From the NCBI GenBank assembly GCA_022704725.1, contig JAKJFV010000001.1, positions 9,470-28,979 on the forward strand: a stretch of 19,510 bases of DNA, read 5' to 3'. The number at the start of each line of letters is the position of its first letter. Within the stretch, counting starts at the first letter, position 1. The stretch comes from Spirochaetota bacterium (GTDB lineage: Bacteria > Spirochaetota > Spirochaetia > Treponematales > Treponemataceae). Shown here piece after piece: positions 1 through 6,424 of the stretch. The translations under genes were made by a program, and so were the position numbers. The notes under the pieces are model-generated. The model was not told where the DNA came from, ran no database searches, and saw only the letters and a list, made by a program, of their open reading frames with translations.

Positions 1-746
1 CAATATGCAAGACCGGCAGCCTGCGTAAAAGACAGCCCCAAACCCGCCTTTCGTGCCTGAACATGATGGAGCCTTCTTGGAATGTTGTACAATATTCCGT
101 CTTTTCTAAAGTGGGATCCCGTCTGCCGGAATGTAAAGTTTATGCCTGCCTCCCCGCACTGGTCGCGCAGCGAAAGTATCCAGTCGTAATCGCATTCCCT
201 CGCCTCCAAACCGGACTCGCCGCCTGTTACAAGCTGTGCTATGTTTCCCGGAATCAAATACTTTGATACATCTATTTTTTCTAAAAGGGGCTCGCAGACA
301 ATCGTCTTATATTTTATGGGAGCGTTGAGGTAAATGGGAAGCCGGTAGTCGGCCCTGTCTTGATTTTCCACCGTACAGCAGATTTCCACATTGTCCCAGC
401 CGCTTCCCCAATCGGAGGGCTTACACTGCTCAAAGCGGTCGATGCGTTTTGTTATGAACATGAAAAATAAGTCGCGCCGCTGTCGTATCATGTCCCAGCA
501 TTCTTCCCTCCACGGGTCGGCTTTATCCAGTAAAAAATCGGAGGTAAAACAGGTCCACACAAGTTCTCCGGACGCGGCCTTAAACGAGCCGTCTTTTTTC
601 TTTTTAACAGGAACATAAAAATCATTTGTCTTAACACACACTGAGGCATCGCGCCCGTGCCGTGCATCCGAGCGGTAGACGTAGCAGTGTTTACAGCCGG
701 AGCTTAGTTTTGTGCAGCCGTGCCACGGATTCCAATTAACAGCCAT
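1..746 (-). CDS. DUF5131 / phage Gp37-Gp68-like three-cysteine protein (3' part outside window)
   Basis: Reading the minus strand from the ATG at 746 gives an open frame to the window edge (about 248 residues). It begins MAVNWNPWHGCTKLSSGCKH and continues CY, the N-terminal three-cysteine signature of the DUF5131 family (C11, C18, C21; C-x6-C-x2-C). Later conserved stretches are CTVENQDRADYRLP (E-N-Q then R-x-P), a VCEPLLEKID segment, TGGESG and a SLRDQCGEAG segment. The family is often compared with radical-SAM proteins because of the cysteines, but its activity is not established. In many genomes it lies beside a TcmP (three-Cys-motif partner) gene; that neighbour would be beyond position 1. 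Upstream of the ATG the frame is closed by a TAG a few codons away, so 746 is the best start, although it lacks a clear Shine-Dalgarno. Family membership is firm; function is unknown. Confidence 0.85.
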   Translation of the reverse strand, partial: MAVNWNPWHGCTKLSSGCKHCYVYRSDARHGRDASVCVKTNDFYVPVKKKKDGSFKAASGELVWTCFTSDFLLDKADPWREECWDMIRQRRDLFFMFITKRIDRFEQCKPSDWGSGWDNVEICCTVENQDRADYRLPIYLNAPIKYKTIVCEPLLEKIDVSKYLIPGNIAQLVTGGESGLEARECDYDWILSLRDQCGEAGINFTFRQTGSHFRKDGILYNIPRRLHHVQARKAGLGLSFTQAAGLAY

Positions 747-750
747 GCAG

Positions 751-785
751 AAATAGTACCACAAGTACTATTTATTTGTATAGCA
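751..785 (-). promoter_or_regulatory. Extended -10 promoter and palindrome before the DUF5131 gene
   Basis: A perfect inverted repeat has 9-bp arms AAATAGTAC (751-759) and GTACTATTT (765-773) around CACAA, five bases upstream of the DUF5131 start codon. Just upstream on the minus strand is TGCTATACA (785-777), an extended -10 motif. Transcription would start inside the palindrome, so it may be an operator or a 5'-UTR hairpin that affects translation. Seen directly; the role is inferred. Confidence 0.5.
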
Positions 786-788
786 TAA

Positions 789-1469
789 TTACAAAAATAC
801 ACATTTTTTGCGAAGTTCTTTTTCCCCGCTTACTGACCGGGCTAAAGCTATACAGCTTTCAAAACCGCAGGCACCACAGTTGCGCCCCGGGAGAAGCTTA
901 ATGTAATGGTCCAGTTTCAAAGAGTTCATCTTCATGGGAACAGGCGCCTCAATTTGATCGGGTAAAGAAAGCCCCTTCCACCGGCCAATTATTACTGCCA
1001 GAAGAAGGATTGCAGGGATTGTAAGTACATACCGCAATATCATAAAGTTGAACCCCAGGAAGGATGATTCAACAAAAAGCATGGGTATTTTAACAGTTGC
1101 CCAAGAGCTTAATAGAACAACAAGATTCCGCACAGACGCGCCTTTTTTATATAGAGAATGAGTCATAGGGAAGGCGGCATAAATAGGGCCTGCAGAAACA
1201 CTGCCGAGCAAAAGAGAAAGAAGCATTCCAAGCGCCCCGGAATTTTTACCAAGATGTTTCTGTATAAGAGAAGATGGAACCCATTCTGTAATAAGTGCCG
1301 ACAAAATAAATACCAATGGCAGAATCTGAACCATTTCTATGACAAATTTTTTCAAGTATTCAAGCGATATAAAAAACAGGGTTCTGTCAATAAAAAACAG
1401 GACAACATACAGCAGAATTCCAAATACTAAAAGTTTTCTTTTCAACAGTGCATCAATTATTTTTTTCAT
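789..1469 (-). CDS. ArsP-like permease half with C-terminal Fe-S (FeS/RnfB-type) tail
   Basis: A 226-residue membrane protein with about four to five helices (roughly 12-34, 43-62, 77-100, 112-133, 143-162). It is followed by a cytosolic tail with LPGRNCGACGFESC and a last cysteine near the end (C198, C201, C206, C223), a pattern typical of the small 4Fe-4S domain of RnfB and of CO-dehydrogenase/CFeSP proteins. The membrane part resembles one half of the ArsP/DUF318 permease family (UPF0718). Its core (GSVSAGPIYAAFPMTHSLYKKG) aligns with the core of the gene just upstream (GSITIIPGVMAFPLSKELLAAG), so the two are paralogous halves. Start and upstream stop overlap by four bases (1466-1469), which implies translational coupling. 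Likely a heteromeric transporter half whose activity is linked to redox state; the substrate is unknown (organoarsenical, metal or thiol are possibilities by family). Confidence 0.8.
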   Translation of the reverse strand: MKKIIDALLKRKLLVFGILLYVVLFFIDRTLFFISLEYLKKFVIEMVQILPLVFILSALITEWVPSSLIQKHLGKNSGALGMLLSLLLGSVSAGPIYAAFPMTHSLYKKGASVRNLVVLLSSWATVKIPMLFVESSFLGFNFMILRYVLTIPAILLLAVIIGRWKGLSLPDQIEAPVPMKMNSLKLDHYIKLLPGRNCGACGFESCIALARSVSGEKELRKKCVFL

Positions 1470-1942
1470 ATAAATACTCCCATAATAAGAGCAATGATTA
1501 TTGCGAACAGAAACGAAAATACATTCCGCAGAACCGTAAACTTTAATCCGAAGAATTTTTTTTCTATAGGACTTGTAGCAAGGCCGACCATAGTAAGAGT
1601 TGTTATAAAAGAGGCAAGCGCAACAGAACTTGCACCGGCTGCAAGCAGTTCCTTACTCAAAGGAAACGCCATAACACCGGGAATTATTGTTATTGAGCCA
1701 ATAAGTGCTCCAATACCGGTACTAATAAGAACGTTATCATTTCCAAGTGTAGCTGCTATAAGATCCTTATTAATCACTGCAAGCAGAACAGAAACAACAA
1801 GAAGAATTCCCCCTACTTCGGGAACCATCCCTTTAGCAGTTTTTACCGCATTTTTCATACTGCTTTTAGTCCTTGCAGGAGATTTTACAAGCGAAACAAT
1901 AATGAAAATAAGAGTAACTCCAGCCAATATTATTGTAGACAT
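1466..1942 (-). CDS. ArsP-like permease, partner half without Fe-S tail
   Basis: A 158-residue protein, hydrophobic nearly throughout (MSTIILAGVTLIFIIVSL at the N terminus, VGGILLVVSVLLAV, a GIGALIGSITIIPGVMAFP helix, and a C-terminal FLFAIIIALIMG helix). The conserved G-x-P / FP core and the following GA-S stretch match the downstream gene, and together they would rebuild the eight-helix, two-repeat ArsP/DUF318 fold from two polypeptides. The start at 1942 is chosen because GGAGGG sits at 1952-1947 with a four-base spacer; an ATG at 1972 in frame has no such site. It is the first gene of a two-gene operon, divergent from the Crp/Fnr gene, with the shared palindrome at 1995-2010 about 55 bp upstream. 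Family placement is good; substrate unknown. Confidence 0.78.
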   Translation of the reverse strand: MSTIILAGVTLIFIIVSLVKSPARTKSSMKNAVKTAKGMVPEVGGILLVVSVLLAVINKDLIAATLGNDNVLISTGIGALIGSITIIPGVMAFPLSKELLAAGASSVALASFITTLTMVGLATSPIEKKFFGLKFTVLRNVFSFLFAIIIALIMGVFI

Positions 1943-1994
1943 ATTGCCCTCCAAATAAACTATAGCTAACATATTGTATTTTAAAATAAATGAA

Positions 1995-2010
1995 TGTAAG
2001 ATATCTTACA
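1995..2010. promoter_or_regulatory. Perfect 16-bp palindromic operator between permease operon and Crp/Fnr gene
   Basis: TGTAAGATATCTTACA is its own reverse complement. It has the two-fold layout typical of Crp/Fnr-family sites (TGT-half-sites separated by a short spacer). Its last base is the A of the regulator's ATG. On the minus strand a -10-like TATGTT (1973-1968) would place the permease transcription start near 1961, about 41.5 bp from the palindrome centre, the usual class II activator position. Operator identity is inferred; the palindrome is seen. Confidence 0.65.
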
Positions 2011-2705
2011 TGAGTACCGATTTTGTAGACATTTTTTTTAATCTCCCGCCCTTTCATTATATGACTAAAGAAGAACTCTCTGCATTTGTGCAGACAACAG
2101 AACCAAAAATAAGTTCAATCTCATCCGGAGAATTTACCTTTACAAAAACAGAATACCAAAGTGCATTAACCATTCTTTATAAAGGAAATTTTGCAAGCGA
2201 AATTCTCGCACCTTCCGGAAGAACACTCTCTGTTAATCACGTTGAAGCACCCAGTGTTATTGCAGCGCCGCTGCTTTTTTTACCGCCTCAAAAGCAAACA
2301 GCATCGTATGAAGCCGCCATGGTAATTCGGGCTAAAAGTGATTCAGTAATAATTACAATAGAGAAAGCAGACTTTCGAAAAGCACTGTTTGCCTTTCCTT
2401 CCCTTTTGGACGGTTTTCTTGCATTAAACGCGCAGAGGTTTTCCCTGTTGTCAAAAAAAGTTCAATGTCAGGCAATGGGAGAAATAAAACGAAAAACTGC
2501 CCTGTATCTTCTCGAACTGCCCCGTCTTCATAATTCCGTTACTATTCCAATGCAGTATACAGAGCTGGCAGACCGCTTCGCCGTTGAAAGACCCTCTCTC
2601 TCTGCTGTTTTTAAAAAACTGGAAGAAACAGGCATAATACACAGAAAGAAAAATAGAGAAATTGAGCTCTTGAATATACAAAAACTCGAAGAATTATTGT
2701 ACTGA
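2010..2705 (+). CDS. Crp/Fnr-family transcriptional regulator
   Basis: A 231-residue protein (from MSTDFVDIFFNLPPF) with an N-terminal cyclic-nucleotide-binding-like beta domain (about 5-140), a connecting helix, and a C-terminal winged HTH (YTELADRFAVERPSLSAVFKKLEETGII, about 183-210), the standard Crp/Fnr layout. Only one cysteine is present (in KKVQCQAMGE), so it lacks an FNR-type Fe-S cluster. The beta-roll lacks an obvious cAMP-binding R-S pair, so the ligand is unknown. It is transcribed away from the split permease operon and probably controls it through the palindrome at 1995-2010, which touches its own start codon and so also suggests autoregulation. No good Shine-Dalgarno precedes 2010; an in-frame TTG at 1974 is less likely because the family typically starts close to the F-x-x-LPPF motif. 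Confidence 0.85.
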   Translation: MSTDFVDIFFNLPPFHYMTKEELSAFVQTTEPKISSISSGEFTFTKTEYQSALTILYKGNFASEILAPSGRTLSVNHVEAPSVIAAPLLFLPPQKQTASYEAAMVIRAKSDSVIITIEKADFRKALFAFPSLLDGFLALNAQRFSLLSKKVQCQAMGEIKRKTALYLLELPRLHNSVTIPMQYTELADRFAVERPSLSAVFKKLEETGIIHRKKNREIELLNIQKLEELLY

Positions 2706-2725
2706 CGTGTATAAGAAATGCGGTT

Positions 2726-2905
2726 TTAGACAAGCAGAAATTCTTCTACATTGGACGGCGTTATTACTTTAAATTCTGCGTCAGGGTATGCATGCAAAAA
2801 TGAGGCCGGCGGTTTTACCTTTTTCTGAACAGAATACTTGAACTCAAATGCACAAAGCTTCCCGTTAGATTCTTCAACTTTCCGGGAATATAGCTGATAA
2901 ACCAT
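2726..2905 (-). pseudogene. C-terminal remnant of a DUF4143-type AAA+ ATPase
   Basis: A 59-codon open frame on the minus strand reads MVYQLYSRKVEESNGKLCAF, then EFKYSVQKKVKPPASFLHAYPDAEFKVITPSNVEEFL in segments. This is the conserved extreme C terminus of the ATP-binding AAA_14/DUF4143 family, normally about 400 residues (E-x-K nuclease-like strand, then A-F-x-x-A-YP, V-I-TP-x-N and EFL). The frame is closed by TAG codons immediately upstream of the ATG, and no Walker motifs are nearby, so the first 85% of the gene is gone. It fills most of the 293-bp gap between the Crp/Fnr and WYL genes. Probably not expressed as a functional protein. Confidence 0.75.
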
Positions 2906-2947
2906 TTTATGAAACTACTACTTGAGATAATAAATATTTTTTAGGTT

Positions 2948-2981
2948 TTGACACATTCTGTCATATTTCATATGGTATACT
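2948..2981 (+). promoter_or_regulatory. Promoter of the WYL-AAA pair
   Basis: TTGACA (2948-2953) is followed by TATGGT at a 17-bp spacing (2971-2976). Overlapping it is TGGTATACT, an extended -10 (TG at 2973-2974, TATACT 2976-2981). A GAGAGG ribosome-binding site follows, and the start codon is at 2999. Which -10 is used cannot be decided from the sequence. Confidence 0.6.
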
Positions 2982-2998
2982 TATTGTGAGAGGTTATT

Positions 2999-3979
2999 AT
3001 GAGAAAAGATTTTTCAATTAAAATGTTAAAGGCGCTTGAAGTAATTGAACGGCCCCAAGGTGCGGGAATTAAAGAAATAGCTCAAAAATGTGAAATTAGT
3101 GAAAGAAGTGCATACCGACTGCTTGAAGCAATGGAAGAAATGGGAATTCCATTAATTAATGAACAGAATCCCTATGGTTCTACAAATCAAAAACGCTGGA
3201 AAAGCATTGCCAGACAGTCTCATGCTCCGGAAATTCAAAAACTCATTGCATTGGATAATAAAGAAAGGCTCATTATTTCTCTTGCACTTGATAACATGAA
3301 ACTTTTTGAAACTGAAGCTTTATCAGACAGAATAAATTCAATAAAGGAAAAACTTGTTCAAAAACGTATTACAACAGTTAAAAACAGCACAGATTTTCTT
3401 GTTTCTATGAAAGGTAAAAAAGACTACACCGGTAAAGAGGATATAATTCAAACTATTCTTACTGCTGTAGATAAAAAAACTCAATGCTCTGTCACCTACA
3501 GCGCCGCATGTTCAGGAGAAACAAAAACATATACTATTGAGCCCTACACCCTCATGGAATACAACAACGGTTTGTATATTATATGCTTAATTCCAAAATA
3601 TGAAACAACAAGACTTCTTGCGGTAGACCGTATTCAGAAACTGGAAATTTTACAATCTGTTTTCATCATCCCGGAGACTTATAATCCTGCTGATCTTTTT
3701 AGCGGTACGTTCGGTATTATTAAAGATACACCTATGAATATTGTTCTGCATTTTTCACATAAAACAGCCATATATATACGGGAAAGAATAATTGCTGATA
3801 ATCAGATAATTGAAGAACTGGATGACGGCTCTATTATACTAAAATTTCATGCCTGTGGAAAACCGGAAATTAAGAGCTGGATTTTAGGGTTCGGTTCTGA
3901 AGTAACAGTCCTTGAACCGGAAGACCTTAAAGAAGAAATCAAACACGATATAGAAAATATGAAAAAAAATTACCAATAA
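2999..3979 (+). CDS. WYL-domain transcriptional regulator (DeoR-like HTH)
   Basis: A 326-residue protein. The N-terminal winged HTH (about 5-60: GIKEIAQKCEISERSAYRLL) is followed by a linker helix region and a WYL-type ligand-sensing domain (about 150-240). The WYL core here reads YTIEPYTLMEYNNGLYIICL, with LYI at the place of the name-giving residues, and then RLLAVDRIQKLEIL, the usual basic strand. The C-terminal part (about 245-320) matches the WCX extension. WYL regulators bind nucleic acid or nucleotide-type ligands and frequently control phage-defence or DNA-repair cassettes. Here the AAA+ ATPase gene starts 62 bp downstream on the same strand, so it is the probable target or partner. 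Start supported by GAGAGG six bases upstream. Confidence 0.88.
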   Translation: MRKDFSIKMLKALEVIERPQGAGIKEIAQKCEISERSAYRLLEAMEEMGIPLINEQNPYGSTNQKRWKSIARQSHAPEIQKLIALDNKERLIISLALDNMKLFETEALSDRINSIKEKLVQKRITTVKNSTDFLVSMKGKKDYTGKEDIIQTILTAVDKKTQCSVTYSAACSGETKTYTIEPYTLMEYNNGLYIICLIPKYETTRLLAVDRIQKLEILQSVFIIPETYNPADLFSGTFGIIKDTPMNIVLHFSHKTAIYIRERIIADNQIIEELDDGSIILKFHACGKPEIKSWILGFGSEVTVLEPEDLKEEIKHDIENMKKNYQ

Positions 3980-4013
3980 TTTGTAACTCTGCCGTTTTCT
4001 GACAGACTTAGCG

Positions 4014-4035
4014 CTTATAGTATTGCTATAAGGAG
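4014..4035 (+). promoter_or_regulatory. Hairpin overlapping the ribosome-binding site of the AAA+ gene
   Basis: Perfect inverted repeat CTTATAG (4014-4020), loop TATTG, CTATAAG (4026-4032). The last three bases of the right arm form the start of the Shine-Dalgarno AAGGAG (4030-4035) of the gene starting at 4042. It could be an operator of the WYL protein, or an RNA hairpin that partly hides the ribosome-binding site. Confidence 0.45.
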
Positions 4036-4041
4036 AACGGT

Positions 4042-6264
4042 ATGAGAAGAAGAAGAAATAAAGAGTTTTTCCAATATACTGATAATAGCCGCAAATTTGC
4101 ATCTAACTCCCGTAATGATGCATTTTTAGAATCCTATGAACAGTTATATACAAGGCGCTTGCTGGAAAAGCACCGTTTCTCGGATGAGTTTATTCCAATA
4201 GTAACTCAATACTTAAGTTTAGAAAAACGAAAACAACTTCTTAATGAATTGCTCCCCTATGTAATTCATAATCAAAATATTACAGAATACGAAAAAGAAA
4301 ATGCAAAAGATTTTCTTGAAGGAAGGGAGCAATCATCCGACTTTAACACCTTTATCTGTCCAATTCTTCAAGTAAGCGACGCGCTCTTAGGACGGGAAAA
4401 ACTCCTCCCCCTGCTCCTAAAGCATTTTCAATTTTGCTCTAAACCATCTGAATCTAAAAGTTTTTCTGAGAGACTTGCAAGAATTTCATCAACTTTCCAC
4501 CTCACAAAGACTGATACAGCAATTCTCTTGTTTTTTTTCATTATAGATACAAATGACCTTTTGAGCTCTCTATATAATTCCTGGTCAAAACGGGACATTA
4601 TAAAAGGTATTTCTTTATGTATAGCAAGTACAGTAAATACGGTTAATAAATGCCTTTCTCCCTCCGGAAATCTTAAAAAATTCGGACTTATAGCTGTTAA
4701 CAAACGCTTTTCTGCAGATCTTGAGATTGCACCTTCTGTAAGCGATTTTTTTCTAATGAACAAAGACGGGGACATTTTCGATACCCTGGTTAAAACAAAA
4801 AAAGGAATTTCGTTTCCTCTCGAGTCTTTCCCTGTTCATGAAAAAGAAAGGGAATTATGCCTGTCTCTTTTAAAAAGCAGCATGCCCGTACAAATACTTT
4901 TACACGGCAGCGAAGGAAGCGGAAAAACTGAATTTGCAAAGGCCCTTGCAGATCAGGCAAAAAAAAAGGCGTATTTTTATGAGAGAGATAAGAAGGATGA
5001 TGAAGATGTATTTACAACACTAACACTTCTCGATTCTTCGATTGCTTCATCCCCGGCAGTTCTCATAATTGATGAAGCAGAAGATATGCTTGATGCAGGA
5101 GGAAAATGGCTTACGAATATGATGTCCGGAAGCAAAGACGATAAAGCACGCATAAATACCTTTTTGGATCAGGTACATACTCCCATTATTTGGATTGTTA
5201 ATAACACTGAGGGAATTATTCCTTCAACGAGAAGGCGCTTTACTTTTTCGGTTGAATTTACGCCTTTAAAGAAAGACAAACTGCAGGAGATGGCAGAAAA
5301 GGCAGTAGCAGCATTGCGCATAAGCACAGAGGCAAAAAAGAAAGCTGTTCAGCTTGCAGGAAACTGGAACCTTACGGGAGCTGCAATTTCCAATATGAAA
5401 ACCACTCTTGAAGAATTATCAAAAACCTATAAAGAAGAAAAAGATTTAATCCCGTTCATAGAAACACTGTTCGAGGCAAACGGGAAACTTGTAAGCGGGA
5501 AAAAAAGGAAAAAAAATATTACAGAGAGCTGCTTTTCTATAGACGTTCTTAACGTAAGTATACCTGCTTCAAAAATTGTAAGCACAGTAAATCTTATTAG
5601 TAACGGCAATGAGGAAAACAGAGAAAATAAACAAGGATTACGAATTCTTTTTCACGGAATTCCAGGAAGCGGAAAAACTGAGCTTGCCCGGTTTATAGCT
5701 AAAGAATGCGGAAAGGATCTTGATATCCGCAGAGCTTCTGATATTTTGTCAGCTTATGTAGGCGAGGCAGAAAAAAATATTGCACGAATGTTTCACGAAG
5801 CAGAAAAATCCGGCGACATCCTGCTAATTGATGAAGCTGACTCTTTTCTTTACAACCGGGGGAAGGCTGTGCGTTCATGGGAAATAACCCAGGTTAATGA
5901 ATTTTTGACCTGTATGGAGGAGTTTAAAGGTATTCTAATCTGCACAACAAACTCAATGCCGAATCTTGATACTGCTGTAATCCGCAGATTTCAGGTAAAA
6001 GCAGAATTCAAGGCAATGAGACAGGACCAAACAGAGAAATTATTTACTGCTTTTTTCCCGGGTATCAGTGTAACTGATGATAATAAGAGAAAACTTTTGG
6101 AAGGGGGACCGTATGTTCCAGGCGATTTTTCTGCAGTTTCAAGAGCTTCGGATTATTTATGCTCAGAAAATGAAAGTAAGGAGGACTGCATTGTAAAAGC
6201 CCTTATAGCAGAGGCATCTCACCGGCAATATAATAAACAACCAATCGGCTTTTCTTCTTGTTAA
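4042..6264 (+). CDS. Tandem AAA+ ATPase (Cdc48/Vps4-like second domain) with helical N-terminal region
   Basis: A 740-residue cytosolic protein. Residues 1-270 are helical with no motif; FHLTKTDTAILLFFFIID (152-169) resembles the winged-helix segment found before the AAA module in other bacterial double ATPases. First AAA+ domain: Walker A GSEGSGKT (289-296), Walker B VLIIDEAE (340-347), N387-N388 as sensor 1, RRR at 397-399. Second domain: Walker A GIPGSGKT (539-546), pore-loop-like SAYVGEAE (570-577), Walker B ILLIDEAD (593-600), sensor 1 N637, arginine pair R648-R649. Both rings look catalytically competent, as in protein-unfolding or complex-remodelling ATPases. The first domain has no clear pore-loop aromatic motif, so it may act mainly in assembly. 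No protease or nuclease domain is fused and none is encoded next to it. Paired with the WYL gene upstream; substrate unknown. Confidence 0.85.
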   Translation: MRRRRNKEFFQYTDNSRKFASNSRNDAFLESYEQLYTRRLLEKHRFSDEFIPIVTQYLSLEKRKQLLNELLPYVIHNQNITEYEKENAKDFLEGREQSSDFNTFICPILQVSDALLGREKLLPLLLKHFQFCSKPSESKSFSERLARISSTFHLTKTDTAILLFFFIIDTNDLLSSLYNSWSKRDIIKGISLCIASTVNTVNKCLSPSGNLKKFGLIAVNKRFSADLEIAPSVSDFFLMNKDGDIFDTLVKTKKGISFPLESFPVHEKERELCLSLLKSSMPVQILLHGSEGSGKTEFAKALADQAKKKAYFYERDKKDDEDVFTTLTLLDSSIASSPAVLIIDEAEDMLDAGGKWLTNMMSGSKDDKARINTFLDQVHTPIIWIVNNTEGIIPSTRRRFTFSVEFTPLKKDKLQEMAEKAVAALRISTEAKKKAVQLAGNWNLTGAAISNMKTTLEELSKTYKEEKDLIPFIETLFEANGKLVSGKKRKKNITESCFSIDVLNVSIPASKIVSTVNLISNGNEENRENKQGLRILFHGIPGSGKTELARFIAKECGKDLDIRRASDILSAYVGEAEKNIARMFHEAEKSGDILLIDEADSFLYNRGKAVRSWEITQVNEFLTCMEEFKGILICTTNSMPNLDTAVIRRFQVKAEFKAMRQDQTEKLFTAFFPGISVTDDNKRKLLEGGPYVPGDFSAVSRASDYLCSENESKEDCIVKALIAEASHRQYNKQPIGFSSC

Positions 6265-6424
6265 AGAGATTATCGTGCTATATATTTTAATTACACTAAT
6301 TGCACAGCAGAATGTACATTATCAACACCCATTGAACTAAATTTCTGATGTATTGTAACTGTGATTTAGTTACTGTCTCCCCATCCACTTCGTGATAAAT
6401 TTAATTTGAGACGGAGGTCATATT
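6265..6424 (+). promoter_or_regulatory. Intergenic region with inverted repeat before the sulfur-transfer fusion gene
   Basis: This 160-bp AT-rich gap holds an inverted repeat with arms GTAACT (6355-6360) and AGTTAC (6368-6373), about 50 bp before the next gene, and a strong Shine-Dalgarno GGAGG before the ATG at 6425. The TGTAAC half-site resembles those of Crp/Fnr-type operators, but the spacing differs from the palindrome at 1995-2010. No convincing terminator for the ATPase gene was seen. Confidence 0.35.

Noticed and set aside
63..618. Plus-strand open frames of 67 and 75 codons
   Set aside because: Both are antisense to the DUF5131 gene, whose protein motifs are clear.
1494..1958. 154-codon plus-strand open frame
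   Set aside because: It lies fully antisense to the permease gene, which has membrane helices, a good ribosome-binding site and a paralogue next door.
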